DNA of 64,000 bases from Flavobacterium sp. FEMGT703F (GCA_002786385.1 PGCN01000025.1:1-64000), one strand, 5' to 3'; numbered from the stretch's first letter, positions 26,396 through 35,836 are shown. A program made the numbers and translations. Notes: a model not told the origin generated them from the sequence alone.

Positions 26396-27367
26396 ATGAA
26401 TAAAACCCTTTTTTTATGGCTTTTGGTTGCGGTTGTCGCGAGTTCTTGCTCGTTTAAAAAGGACAATTTTTCCGAGGAATCTTCAGCGGCCATTAATACC
26501 ATAGCGGTTATTATTGACGACCAACTTTGGAACGGAGAAGTAGGCGATAGCATTCGCAACAAATTTGCGTCACCGGTTTTAGGCTTACCACAAGAAGAAC
26601 CGCTCTTTACCATTAATCAATATCCGGTTAAACTTTTTGAAGGATTTTCTACGGATTCCCGAAATATTATCATTGTAAAAAAAGGCAATGAAACCAAATT
26701 TGAAATTAAAGAGAACGAATTTTCTGCGCCGCAAAATGCCGTTCATATCACCGGAAAATCTACCACTGAAATCATTGCTTTACTGGAGGAGAATGCGCCT
26801 AGTATCATTCAAAAGATGCGAGACATCGAAATCGCCCAAAACCAAAAGATTTTCAAAGATTCCTTGTTGGATACCAAAAAAATCCAAAAGAAATTCAACA
26901 TCGATTTGCTTATTCCTTCAAAATACGAATATGTCATGCGACGCAAGAATTTCATTTGGCTCAAGAGCGAAATTACCAGCGGCAATACCAGCATCATCAT
27001 TTATCAATTGCCTTGGCACAGCATTCACAGTGGCAGTGCTGTAAATGATATTGTCCGTACACGAGATTCAATAGGCAGAAAGTACATTCATGGCTCGGCT
27101 CCCAGAACCCGAATGCTAACCGAAGAGGCTTATTCGCCATATTTTTCTAAAATCACTTTGGCCAACCGAAAAACGTATGAAACCAAAGGCACTTGGCAAA
27201 TGAAAAACGACTTTATGTCGGGACCGTTTATTAATTACACCATTTTCGACAAACCCAACAAACGCATTTTAGTGCTGGAAGGTTTTTGCTACGCACCGTC
27301 AAAAGAAAAAAGAGATTTGATGTTTGAATTGGAATCCATCATCAAGTCGATTCAATTCCAAAAATAA
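26396..27367 (+). CDS. DUF4837-family lipoprotein
   Basis: A 323-residue protein with a lipoprotein signal (MNKTLFLWLLVAVVASSC, lipobox ASSC). A soluble region typical of the Bacteroidetes DUF4837 family follows, including IAVIIDDQLWNGEVGDSIR, YEYVMRRKNFIWLKSE and TYETKGTWQMKNDFMSGPFI. Function is unknown. The ORF can open at a TTG 18 bases earlier; the ATG at 26396 gives the proper signal peptide. It is followed five bases later by the GNAT gene, so the two are probably co-transcribed. Confidence 0.85.
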   Translation: MNKTLFLWLLVAVVASSCSFKKDNFSEESSAAINTIAVIIDDQLWNGEVGDSIRNKFASPVLGLPQEEPLFTINQYPVKLFEGFSTDSRNIIIVKKGNETKFEIKENEFSAPQNAVHITGKSTTEIIALLEENAPSIIQKMRDIEIAQNQKIFKDSLLDTKKIQKKFNIDLLIPSKYEYVMRRKNFIWLKSEITSGNTSIIIYQLPWHSIHSGSAVNDIVRTRDSIGRKYIHGSAPRTRMLTEEAYSPYFSKITLANRKTYETKGTWQMKNDFMSGPFINYTIFDKPNKRILVLEGFCYAPSKEKRDLMFELESIIKSIQFQK

Positions 27368-27372
27368 CCAAT

Positions 27373-27819
27373 ATGAACCTACAGTGGAAAATAAAGCGAT
27401 TTGAGACGCTTTCTGTGTCTGAACTATACAAACTGTTACAATTGCGATCAGAAGTGTTTGTGGTGGAGCAAAATTGCGTTTATCAAGACATTGATGGCAA
27501 AGACGAGAAAGCATTGCATTTGATTGGCGAAGACAACGGCGAAATCGTGGCTTATGCTCGCTTGTTTAAACCGAAAGATTATTTTCAAGAAGCATCCATT
27601 GGAAGAGTAGTAGTTAAAGAAACTTCCAGGAGTAAAAAACTCGGCCACATTTTAATGCGCGAAGCCATTCAGCTAATTGAAACACATTTCGAGGTGACAG
27701 AAATCACGATTTCTGCGCAGCTTTACTTAAAACATTTTTACCAAAGCCACGGATTCGTTCAAATCAGTGACACCTATCTCGAAGATGATATTCCACACAT
27801 CCGAATGAAGAAATCGTAG
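27373..27819 (+). CDS. GNAT acetyltransferase, ElaA-like
   Basis: A 148-residue GNAT-fold protein. The ElaA-type opening is WKIKRFETLSVSELYKLLQLRSEVFVVEQNCVYQDIDGKDE. The acetyl-CoA-binding region is ASIGRVVVKETSRSKKLGHILMREAI (about 76-101). It ends with YLKHFYQSHGFVQISDTYLEDDIPHIRM. The substrate of ElaA-type enzymes is not established. Its stop codon directly abuts the end of the convergent OmpA-domain gene, and no terminator is visible between them. Confidence 0.88.
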   Translation: MNLQWKIKRFETLSVSELYKLLQLRSEVFVVEQNCVYQDIDGKDEKALHLIGEDNGEIVAYARLFKPKDYFQEASIGRVVVKETSRSKKLGHILMREAIQLIETHFEVTEITISAQLYLKHFYQSHGFVQISDTYLEDDIPHIRMKKS

Positions 27820-28635
27820 TTATATTTTGGTAATTACCAATTCGACCCTGCGATCGTATTCGGCGCCTTTACCCAACGGAACTGTATTACCATATCCTTT
27901 GAAAGTCATCCTGGTTTTTGGAATCTTTTTAAACATGAGGTATTTGTAAACGCTTTGGGCGCGGTTGGTAGACAATTGTCTTTTTTTAGTGTCTTTGTCG
28001 ATGGCTTCTTTTTGGTACGGTGGCGTACAACACACATGTCCCTGAATTTCAAATTGCAAATTTTTGTACTTGTGCAGCAACTTGGCAATCTTATCCAACT
28101 CGTTTTTTGATTTGAAAGTCAGTTTGCTGCTGCCGCGCTCAAACAAAACATTGTCAAGATAAACATGATCGCCAATAATATGGTTTTTTTGAATCGTACT
28201 GTAAAAACCCGGAATTTCAATTTTAGGAAGCGGTTTTAAATTCAACACCACGTCAACACGGCGGTTTTTGGAGCGCTTTTCGGGTAAATTTTCCACAATG
28301 TCATCGTCTATCAAAATGCGACCTTTGCCTTCAATAGTGACGATGATTTTACTTTTAATGCCGCTTTCGATAACTTTATTTTGAATGGCTGCGGCGCGCT
28401 TGGTCGACAATTTAAAGTTATAGGCTTCTTTCCCGATGTCATCCGTGTAGCCGAAAATTTGAATGGATTCAATTCGGGTGGAATCCGTTTTTTTTATAAA
28501 ATCAACTACCTCTTTGGACTGAACTTCATTTAAGGCAAATTTGTCAAATTCGAAATACACCGAGTGCACTACTTCTTCCTGAGCATTCATAAAGCCGAAA
28601 AAAAGCAAAGGCAGGTATTTAAATAGTAGTCTCAT
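27820..28635 (-). CDS. Outer-membrane protein with two OmpA-like domains
   Basis: A 271-residue protein with a signal peptide (MRLLFKYLPLLFFGFMNAQ) and two tandem OmpA-type peptidoglycan-binding domains. The first (about 25-130) has YFEFDKFALNEVQ and NFKLSTKRAAAIQNKVI. The second (about 155-271) has VLFERGSSKLTFKSKNELDKIA and RQLSTNRAQSVYKYLM, then DRRVELVI. No beta-barrel precedes them. It probably tethers the outer membrane to the cell wall. It starts two bases after the S41 protease stop, so it is read from the same transcript. Confidence 0.87.
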   Translation of the reverse strand: MRLLFKYLPLLFFGFMNAQEEVVHSVYFEFDKFALNEVQSKEVVDFIKKTDSTRIESIQIFGYTDDIGKEAYNFKLSTKRAAAIQNKVIESGIKSKIIVTIEGKGRILIDDDIVENLPEKRSKNRRVDVVLNLKPLPKIEIPGFYSTIQKNHIIGDHVYLDNVLFERGSSKLTFKSKNELDKIAKLLHKYKNLQFEIQGHVCCTPPYQKEAIDKDTKKRQLSTNRAQSVYKYLMFKKIPKTRMTFKGYGNTVPLGKGAEYDRRVELVITKI

Positions 28636-28636
28636 G

Positions 28637-30274
28637 TTAGATTTTTAGAATTTTATTGTATTCGGCAGTATTGTTTAATAGGCTAACAGCTCTTTTAATT
28701 TCCAAATTGCTTTTCGTGTAGTACTGGTACAATCCTTCTTTGTATTGGTAGCGCTTGATAATCTCGTCCAAGATTAAGTTCTTAATCTCTTTCTGGTTTT
28801 TATCAATCATTACCTGCTCGCTTTTTTGCAATGCAGTCAACAGTTGTTGGTATTCTGCAGCAATGGCCGTGTCGATATTTTCTTTTTTCGCTTTTTCTAA
28901 AAGGGCTTTCAAAGCCACTTCCGATTCCGTGTTGAATTCGATTTTTTCGCGTTTTAAAAAGGCTTTAAAATCGGCAAAATCAGCCTCGGTCAGCGTTGGG
29001 ATTTTATCGCCTAAACTTGGATTTTTGTAGTAGTAGTATGTGGCATAGTTAAAGATACCGTCATTTTTTTGCAAGGCTTCGGCTATGCTGCTGGTTTTGG
29101 TTTCTTCCATTTCCACATCCGGTAAAACACCGCCGCCATCGTAAACCGGTCTGCCTTTTCGGGTTTTGAACGCATTGTAGTTCTTTTCGTCGGTGCGTGT
29201 GGCTTTCCCGTCTTTGTCTTTTTTATTGTAGTTAAGTGCTTGAATACATCTTCCGGATGGCGTATAATATCTGGAAATGGTTACTTTAACTTGGGTGCCG
29301 TAGGTCATGTCTATCGGACGTTGCACCAAACCTTTTCCGAAACTGCGACTGCCTACAATAACAGCGCGATCTAAATCTTGCAAAGCACCGGAAACAATTT
29401 CCGAAGCCGAGGCGCTTTTCCCATCTACAATAACCACAATCGGAATTTCGGTATCAACCGGCTCTCTCGTGGTTTTATAAGTGTTGTTGTATTTTTCGTT
29501 TTTGGATTTAGTGGTTACGATGATTTCGCCTTTAGGGACAAATAGGTTGCAGATGTTTACGGCTTCGTTTAATAATCCGCCTGGATTGCCTCGTAAGTCT
29601 AAGATGATTTGTTTGGCACCATCGGCTTTGAGTTTTTCTAAGGCATCACGGGTTTCCGAAGAGGCTTTTTTGTTGAATTGTGATAGGACAATATAACCCG
29701 TTTTGTCGTCTATTTTGCCAAAATACGGAACGGCTTTTACTTCCACTTCATCCAAAACCAACTGCGTAGTTTGCGGTTTGCCTTGGCGCAAGTATTTGAT
29801 TTCGATTTTGGTGTTTTTAGCGCCTTTCAAAAGCTGAGAGGCATCGTCTTTAAAATCGGACAAAAGCACATCGCCAATTTGGACGATTTCGTCTCCGGCT
29901 TTCAAACCGGCTTTATCCGCCGGATATCCTTTGTACGGTTCTTTGATGATAAGTTTGTCTTCTTTTCGCGTAATCATGGCGCCAATACCGGTATATTCTC
30001 CGGTATTGTTGATTTTAAATTTGATGACGTCTTGTTCGTTGAAATAATTGGTGTACGGATCTAAATCGGCTAACATGCTTTTGATGGCTTTGTCCATCAA
30101 TTCTGAAGGATTGGTTTCGTCTACATAGTTTTGGTTAACCGTTTTGAATAAAGTAGTGAAGATTTCGATTTGCTTGGAAATCTCGAAAAAATCATCTTTA
30201 AAACTCACTCCGATGAACAGAAAAACCGTCAAAACGGAAGTCAGGATATATCTTTTTTTAAACTTTGAAAACAT
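28637..30274 (-). CDS. C-terminal processing protease (S41)
   Basis: A 545-residue periplasmic protease with a single N-terminal membrane helix (RYILTSVLTVFLFIGVSF). It has a PDZ domain (GAMITRKEDKLIIKEPYKG through AGLKAGDEIVQIGD, about 96-150) and the S41 catalytic domain. The nucleophile Ser is in VDGKSASASEIVSGALQD (about 283) and the Lys in SFGKGLVQ (about 313). GGLLNEAVNICNLFVPKGEI is also typical. It cleaves the C-termini of envelope proteins. It lies upstream of the double OmpA protein. Confidence 0.93.
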   Translation of the reverse strand: MFSKFKKRYILTSVLTVFLFIGVSFKDDFFEISKQIEIFTTLFKTVNQNYVDETNPSELMDKAIKSMLADLDPYTNYFNEQDVIKFKINNTGEYTGIGAMITRKEDKLIIKEPYKGYPADKAGLKAGDEIVQIGDVLLSDFKDDASQLLKGAKNTKIEIKYLRQGKPQTTQLVLDEVEVKAVPYFGKIDDKTGYIVLSQFNKKASSETRDALEKLKADGAKQIILDLRGNPGGLLNEAVNICNLFVPKGEIIVTTKSKNEKYNNTYKTTREPVDTEIPIVVIVDGKSASASEIVSGALQDLDRAVIVGSRSFGKGLVQRPIDMTYGTQVKVTISRYYTPSGRCIQALNYNKKDKDGKATRTDEKNYNAFKTRKGRPVYDGGGVLPDVEMEETKTSSIAEALQKNDGIFNYATYYYYKNPSLGDKIPTLTEADFADFKAFLKREKIEFNTESEVALKALLEKAKKENIDTAIAAEYQQLLTALQKSEQVMIDKNQKEIKNLILDEIIKRYQYKEGLYQYYTKSNLEIKRAVSLLNNTAEYNKILKI

Positions 30275-30353
30275 AATTTTAAACGTTTGTCGGGTTAACG
30301 AATATACTAAATTACTTCTAATGAAGAGGATTTAGTTGAAGGTTAACAAATTT

Positions 30354-30728
30354 TTATTGTGGCAGACTTTTACCAAACTTCTCAAAGAGTTGTTGGGTTT
30401 TGGTAGCTATTTCCTCATACGTCAATCTGTCGGCAGATTGATAGAAAAACATAAAGCAGTATTTTTGGTTTAAATGTGCTGTCAATTGCGTTTTATTCAG
30501 TCGATAACACTCGCGCAACACTCTTTTGTAATAATTGCGATCTACAGCCTTTTTAAAGTATTTTTTGGAAACCGAAACGCCCATTTTGAGCGGTACATTT
30601 TCTTCAAAATCGCAAGGCACATAAACCAATCGCAAAGGGTATTTCCCCACAGACTTGCCTTCTGTAAAAAGTAAATCTATGATTTTTTTGCTCTTTAGTT
30701 TTTCATCTATAGGATAAGAATTATCCAT
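30354..30728 (-). CDS. rnpA: Ribonuclease P protein component
   Basis: A 124-residue RnpA, the protein subunit of the tRNA 5'-end processing ribozyme. It carries KLKSKKIIDLLFTEGKSVGKYPLRLVYVP and the hallmark RNR-type motif DRNYYKRVLRECYRL (about 72-86). Upstream in-frame codons to 30758 read through the preceding gene. The ATG at 30728 gives MDNSYPIDEKLKSKKII and overlaps the end of the upstream ORF by eight bases. rpmH and yidC are not next to it. Confidence 0.93.
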   Translation of the reverse strand: MDNSYPIDEKLKSKKIIDLLFTEGKSVGKYPLRLVYVPCDFEENVPLKMGVSVSKKYFKKAVDRNYYKRVLRECYRLNKTQLTAHLNQKYCFMFFYQSADRLTYEEIATKTQQLFEKFGKSLPQ

Positions 30729-31143
30729 TTTTAGTTTCGTTGTAGATGTTGTACACAAATTTCACCTCATTGTAATTGATGTAAATTTGCATGCGATTAC
30801 TTTCTTTTTTCTTAGTGATGATGAGAATAGTGCACTTGGAAAACTTATTGTCAACACACTCAAAAGGAACGATGTTCACTTCTTCATTGTCCTCAATTTC
30901 ACCATAAGCTTTTATCTTAAACGACTGTACTTCATTGGAATTAATTAAGATCAAATCTTTTTTAGCATCGAGTGTAATTAAAACGTTGGCTTTCACAAAA
31001 TCTGACCATTCGTTCCAACTGCCGTCAGGTTTTTTATCGGTAAAACTAACACTGCTGCTTTTAAAACGGATAGGTTGCGCCTCAGTTTTAGCAATACCCA
31101 ATCCGAAGGTCAACAAAACAATAAGGATTTTCAAATGTTTCAT
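30721..31143 (-). CDS. Hypothetical secreted protein upstream of rnpA
   Basis: A 140-residue protein I do not recognise. It has a signal peptide (MKHLKILIVLLTFGLGIAKTEAQ) and a predicted beta-rich body (VLITLDAKKDLILINSNEVQSFKIKAYGEIED). Two cysteines (CVDNKFSKC) could form a disulfide. Its end overlaps the rnpA start by eight bases (ATGGATAA), so translation is probably coupled. I infer no shared function from that. Confidence 0.75.
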   Translation of the reverse strand: MKHLKILIVLLTFGLGIAKTEAQPIRFKSSSVSFTDKKPDGSWNEWSDFVKANVLITLDAKKDLILINSNEVQSFKIKAYGEIEDNEEVNIVPFECVDNKFSKCTILIITKKKESNRMQIYINYNEVKFVYNIYNETKNG

Positions 31144-31186
31144 GGTACTCTATATTTGCGGTAAATCTACAAATTCTATTCCATAA

Positions 31187-31212
31187 AAAAGCGTCTGCTG
31201 CCAGACGCTTTT
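31187..31212. terminator. Terminator after the M1 peptidase gene
   Basis: AAAAGCGTCTG and CAGACGCTTTT form an 11-bp stem with a four-base loop and T-runs on both strands. It separates the M1 gene from the downstream minus-strand unit starting at 31143. Confidence 0.88.
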
Positions 31213-31224
31213 CATCCTTTTCCC

Positions 31225-33108
31225 TTATTGGGTGAAAGTATTGTTTTCATTTTTCACATCGGCCATTAAACCGCTCGGATCAATGGTGATTTGTTTTATG
31301 CTGTTTTTGGGTTTCGAAAGGGTGAAACTATAGTTTTGAAACGCCCAAGCCCAATCGGCAAGTACTGTTCTGGAGATTTCAGGCATTGGATTTTCTTTTT
31401 CAAAACTCATCATGCGCAACGGAATGTAGAAACTTTCTTTACTGCCGTCGGTGTATTCCACTAAAAGGTCAATCGGCATAGGCATTCTTCCGATACGCTC
31501 TAAAGTTACTTTAGTTTGTGAAGCATCGGCATCGTTAGCGGCTACTGTTGCAATGCTATAATCGATGGTGTTGGTTGTTTCCGTCCAATCGGTCAAATAC
31601 CAATCCAAATTGGCACCCGAAACACGTTCTGCCGTCCGTTTGATATCGTTTGGTGTTGGGTGTTTGAATTTAAATTCTTCGTAGTAACGGCGTAAGGTTT
31701 GCATCAGGTTGTCTCTCCCGATGAGGTAAATCAATTGGCTCAAAAAGATTTCTCCTTTGCTATAAGAAGAAATGCTATAGCATCGGTTCAAATCGAAACG
31801 ATCCGCATGAGTAGAAAGCGGCTGTTCTTTACCGGATTTCACCATATCAACATAGCCTTTGTAAGCGCCGGCATAAGGATTGGCAGCTTTTTTCTCTGCA
31901 AACTGATTCATTACGGTATCTTCAATAAACGAGGTAAAGCCTTCGTCCATCCAACCGTGTTTGCTTTCGTTGCTAGCCAAGACATGTTGAAACCAAGAAT
32001 GCCCGAATTCGTGAGCAATCAAGCCTATAAAACCATTGAGTTCGCCTTCGCCTAAAACCAAGGTACACATGGCGTATTCCATACCGCCGTCACCTCCTTG
32101 TATCACTGAGTATTGCTCGTACGGATATTTGCCAACCATCTTGTTGTAGAACGTCAGGATTTCTGCAGTGTATTTTTGTGCTTTTTTCCAAGTATCGATT
32201 ATTTTCGGATTGTTTTTGTACAAAAAGTGCAAAGTCACTCCTTCTTCGGTTAGCAGTTTGTCGTGTAGGTAATCTTTGTCGGCAGCCCAAGTAAAATCGT
32301 GTACATTGGGCGCTAAGAAGTTCCAAGTTAAGGTTTTTTGTTTCTTCGGAATGGTAACGGTCACGCCTTCATCGGCATAGCCGTGTCCGATTTCGTTTTT
32401 GTTTTGCAAATAACCGGTACCGCCTAACACATAATTTTTATCAATGGTGATTTTAACATCATAATTGCCCCAAACACCGTGAAACTCACGGGCGATATAC
32501 GGATCGGCATGCCAACCTTCAAAATCGAATTCGGCCATTTTGGGATACCATTGCGCCATAGACAATTCTACACCTTCTTTGTTGTTTCTTCCGGAACGTC
32601 TGATTTGCACCGGAACTTGTCCGTTAAAATCCAAGGTCAATAAAGTCGTTTTTCCCGGTAAGAGCGGTTGGGCCAAATCGACTTCCAAAATGGTTCCGAC
32701 TTCTTTAGCTTTGGCGTCAACGCCGTCTTGTTTGAAATTGGAAATTTTTAAAAAACCAATTTCATTGGGTTGTAAAGCGGCAATGCGACTCTTGTTAGTA
32801 TCTTTCCCTTCGGCATTTTTAACCTTTGTTACCATACGACCATCCGGATCCGGAATAGATTGAAGGCGCGCATCCATTTCACTGCCCGGTTGAAAAGCAT
32901 TATTGTACAAATGATAGTAAACGCGTTTCAAAGTGTCGTTAGAATTGTTCGTGTACAGCAATTCTTGCTTACCGGAATATTGATAGGATTTAACATCCAT
33001 CGTTACTTCCATTTTGTAATCTGCTCGTTGTTGCCAATAGCCTTTGTATTGTGCTGTAGCTTTTGCGCCGACTAACAGTATGATGGGAATAAAAAACTTT
33101 TTTATCAT
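31225..33108 (-). CDS. M1-family zinc aminopeptidase
   Basis: A 627-residue secreted metallopeptidase with a signal peptide (MIKKFFIPIILLVGAKATAQ). An N-terminal beta domain precedes the gluzincin catalytic core. The zinc motif is HEFGHSWFQH (about 366), and the distal Glu lies in KHGWMDEGFTSF. The substrate-binding GxMEN motif appears as GGMEY, a variant I recall from Bacteroidetes homologues. The C-terminal part is beta-rich. It probably trims peptides in the periplasm. It has its own terminator and sits between an S8 protease and the rnpA unit. Confidence 0.93.
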   Translation of the reverse strand: MIKKFFIPIILLVGAKATAQYKGYWQQRADYKMEVTMDVKSYQYSGKQELLYTNNSNDTLKRVYYHLYNNAFQPGSEMDARLQSIPDPDGRMVTKVKNAEGKDTNKSRIAALQPNEIGFLKISNFKQDGVDAKAKEVGTILEVDLAQPLLPGKTTLLTLDFNGQVPVQIRRSGRNNKEGVELSMAQWYPKMAEFDFEGWHADPYIAREFHGVWGNYDVKITIDKNYVLGGTGYLQNKNEIGHGYADEGVTVTIPKKQKTLTWNFLAPNVHDFTWAADKDYLHDKLLTEEGVTLHFLYKNNPKIIDTWKKAQKYTAEILTFYNKMVGKYPYEQYSVIQGGDGGMEYAMCTLVLGEGELNGFIGLIAHEFGHSWFQHVLASNESKHGWMDEGFTSFIEDTVMNQFAEKKAANPYAGAYKGYVDMVKSGKEQPLSTHADRFDLNRCYSISSYSKGEIFLSQLIYLIGRDNLMQTLRRYYEEFKFKHPTPNDIKRTAERVSGANLDWYLTDWTETTNTIDYSIATVAANDADASQTKVTLERIGRMPMPIDLLVEYTDGSKESFYIPLRMMSFEKENPMPEISRTVLADWAWAFQNYSFTLSKPKNSIKQITIDPSGLMADVKNENNTFTQ

Positions 33109-33138
33109 GGTTTTGAAGGATAGTTTGTAATACTTCGT

Positions 33139-34716
33139 TTAGAGTTTTGGTTCTTTTTTGAGTTGGCTTGATAGCTCCTCTGCCATTTTTAAAGCATTGT
33201 AGGCATTAACTATTTTTCCGGAAATACAAGTTTGTGAAAAAGGGATTTTCAATGCTTCTTCGCCCACTTTTACGTCAAAAGCCAAAGTTACTCCCGATTG
33301 CATAATGATTTGCTTTACCTGATTGGCCTTCAAGTTCGGATAATACGAACGAATTAAGGCGGCCACTCCGGCTACGTTAGGCGATGCCATAGAAGTGCCT
33401 TGTTCGAATTTGTATTTACCGTTCGGGATGGTCGCATAAATTTTTACGCCCGGCGCAAAAACGTCCACATTTGTAGCTCCGTAATTTGAAAAATCGGCTA
33501 CCACACCTTCGCCATAGTTGTAATTGATGGCGCCGACTTTAATCACATTGTTTACCAGTTCGGTTTTTTTATCGGGTGTGTCTTCCGGATAATTGGGTTC
33601 TACATCTACATTTTTACCATCATTGCCGGCGGCTAAAACGATTAAAACGTCTTTGCTTTCAGCATATTTCATCGCTTCCCAAACCCACTCTTTGTGCGGA
33701 GAGTAATCTTTACCAAAACTTCCGTTGATGACTTTGGCGCCATTATCAACAGCATATCTAATGGCTAAAGCGATGTCTTTGTCGTATTCGTCACCGTTAG
33801 GCACGGCACGAATCGGCATGATTTCAACATTAGTGGCTACACCATCACCGCCTATTTTATTATTTCTTTCTTGGGCAATAATTCCGGCTACGTGTGTGCC
33901 GTGAGACGAGTCTTTTCGCTCTTTGGAATACACTACATTGTTTCCGTATTTTTTATCTTTTATATCTTCAGGATTGTCACCAACCGGTTTTCTGCCGTCG
34001 AATTCTTTATTCAAATTATAGTTTAACTTGTCGTATACATACTCTTTGAATTCTTCCAAACTTTCACGGAAATTATCGCCCGTATCTTCAGCATACATTA
34101 ACATGATTTTCTTGCTTCTGAATAGATCGTACTTCACCGAAGCAATATTGTTAAGGTCTTCTTTGGTATAGTTGTCTTTTTTTAAATACTCGCGGATGGT
34201 TTTGTCGGCATCTGCTAACAAATCGACTGTTTCTTTGTACGGAAACACTTCGTTATATTCTTTTTCATATTCCTTTTGGGCTTTTTTATAAAGTTCGGTT
34301 CCGTCATCGCCTTTTCGTAAATAACGAACCAATTCCAGTGTTTCGTTATTGGAATCGCCCAAAAAATTCCATCCGTGAACGTCATCGGCATAACCGTTTT
34401 TATCATCGTCTTTTTTGTTGTTCGGGATTTCTTTTTTATTGGTCCAGATGACCGATTTTAAATCGGGATGGTTAATATCAACCCCGGAATCTATTACGCC
34501 TACAACCACTTTAGCGCCTTTTTTCCCTTTCAAAAGTTCTGAGTACGCCTTATCCACACTCATCCCGGGAATGGAGTCTTTTTCTAAATCGAGATGACTC
34601 CAACGCTGTTGTTGTTCTTCGGTTAAAGGTGCTTTTTTAAAGGGAACCGGCTGGGCTTCCTGAGCTGTTACAGTTAAAGTGAACAGCGAAAAAACGGAAT
34701 ACAATAATCCTTTCAT
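33139..34716 (-). CDS. Subtilisin-like S8 serine protease
   Basis: A 525-residue secreted subtilase with a signal peptide (MKGLLYSVFSLFTLTVTAQ). The catalytic triad is Asp76 (VVGVIDSGVDINHPDLKS), His near 272 (SSHGTHVAGIIA) and Ser near 440 (GTSMASPNVAGVAAL). A long insertion of about 170 residues lies between the Asp and His motifs, rich in charged residues and apparently helical. No separate inhibitor prodomain is visible before the Asp region. The upstream in-frame ATG at 34767 adds 17 residues and gives a worse signal peptide. The M1 peptidase follows on the same strand. Confidence 0.93.
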   Translation of the reverse strand: MKGLLYSVFSLFTLTVTAQEAQPVPFKKAPLTEEQQQRWSHLDLEKDSIPGMSVDKAYSELLKGKKGAKVVVGVIDSGVDINHPDLKSVIWTNKKEIPNNKKDDDKNGYADDVHGWNFLGDSNNETLELVRYLRKGDDGTELYKKAQKEYEKEYNEVFPYKETVDLLADADKTIREYLKKDNYTKEDLNNIASVKYDLFRSKKIMLMYAEDTGDNFRESLEEFKEYVYDKLNYNLNKEFDGRKPVGDNPEDIKDKKYGNNVVYSKERKDSSHGTHVAGIIAQERNNKIGGDGVATNVEIMPIRAVPNGDEYDKDIALAIRYAVDNGAKVINGSFGKDYSPHKEWVWEAMKYAESKDVLIVLAAGNDGKNVDVEPNYPEDTPDKKTELVNNVIKVGAINYNYGEGVVADFSNYGATNVDVFAPGVKIYATIPNGKYKFEQGTSMASPNVAGVAALIRSYYPNLKANQVKQIIMQSGVTLAFDVKVGEEALKIPFSQTCISGKIVNAYNALKMAEELSSQLKKEPKL

Positions 34717-34859
34717 TCTAAAATGATTTTGGTAAGTAAGTGGTAAAAATAAATTCTTTTGGAGCATTTGTTCATCGGATTAACAATATTTTAGCGATAA
34801 AGACTGAAGCAAGAATCTCGCTCAATACTATACTGCATCAAGTGTGTTAATAGTTGTTT

Positions 34860-35717
34860 TTACAAAATATCACTCAACTTATATACTTCTTTCAGACGAA
34901 TTCCTTTTTCCGTATTTTCTACCGTGATGATTTCGTTGTGTGCATCGTGTTCTAGCCACAAATAATAGTTGTTTTCCGCTGCGGCATTCAAAAACTTGGC
35001 TTTTTCCGGCATTGTCAAAAGCGGTCGGGTATCATAACCCATTACATAAGGCAAAGGTAAATGCCCGGCAGTCGGAATCAAATCGGCACAAAAAACGATG
35101 GTTTTATCTTGGTATTGTATGTGCGGAATCATCATTTTTTCGGTGTGACCGTCAACATAAAATATCCCGAATCCCAATTCTTCCGAAATCCCAAAATCGC
35201 CTTCCGGCCTTTTAATAAAGTTCAGCTGACCGCTATCTTGCATTGGCAAAATATTTTCGGAAAGGAAAGAAGCTTTCTCACGCGCATTGGGTTTTGTCGC
35301 CCATTCCCAGTGGTTGTCGTTGGTCCAGAATTTAGCATTTTTGAAAGCGACTTCGTAACCGGTTTTGGCCGCATTCCAGTTCACACTGCCGCCGCAATGG
35401 TCAAAATGCAAATGTGTCATAAACACATCTGTAACATCATCGCGATGAAAACCGTATCGGGCTAAAGAGCCATCCAAGGTAAAATCGCCCCAAAGCGAGT
35501 AATAACCGAAAAACTTCTCCGACTGTTTGTTGCCCATGCCGGTGTCAATTAAAATCAAACGGTTGCCGTCTTCAATGAGCATGCATCGGGCAGCAATATC
35601 AATCAAATTATTGTTGTCTGCAGGATTGGTTTTGTTCCAAATCGTTTTCGGAACCACTCCAAACATAGCGCCGCCATCCAACTTAAAGTTTCCGGCTTCT
35701 ATAGGATATATTTTCAT
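34860..35717 (-). CDS. Metallo-beta-lactamase-fold hydrolase
   Basis: A 285-residue MBL-fold protein. The zinc motif is HLHFDHCGG, with the preceding VFMT (about 99-110). Later ligands lie in FYVDGHTEKMMIPHI and VFCADLIPTAGHLP. There is no signal peptide, so it is probably cytosolic. It resembles quorum-quenching-lactonase-like or general MBL hydrolases, but the substrate cannot be assigned. It is divergent from the suf operon; the 141-base gap holds the sufA promoter. Confidence 0.87.
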   Translation of the reverse strand: MKIYPIEAGNFKLDGGAMFGVVPKTIWNKTNPADNNNLIDIAARCMLIEDGNRLILIDTGMGNKQSEKFFGYYSLWGDFTLDGSLARYGFHRDDVTDVFMTHLHFDHCGGSVNWNAAKTGYEVAFKNAKFWTNDNHWEWATKPNAREKASFLSENILPMQDSGQLNFIKRPEGDFGISEELGFGIFYVDGHTEKMMIPHIQYQDKTIVFCADLIPTAGHLPLPYVMGYDTRPLLTMPEKAKFLNAAAENNYYLWLEHDAHNEIITVENTEKGIRLKEVYKLSDIL

Positions 35718-35796
35718 AGGTTGAGGTTTGTGACAAATTTACTGAATAAAAAATCATTTTTTTCTATCCGTACATTAGTTATAAAAATGTTACGGC

Positions 35797-35829
35797 TTGT
35801 GGTATAAACCGATATTTGTCTTAAATTTG
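35797..35829 (+). promoter_or_regulatory. suf operon promoter
   Basis: TTG (35797-35799) and TAAATTTG (35822-35829) are 22 bases apart, within the tolerated range for flavobacterial -33/-7 promoters. The start of transcription would fall near 35836, at the edge of the palindromic operator. Confidence 0.6.
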
Positions 35830-35836
35830 CATATTA

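Noticed and set aside
31151..31158. TATATTTG on the + strand as a promoter
   Set aside because: No + strand gene follows; the next genes are all on the minus strand, so it is a chance match.
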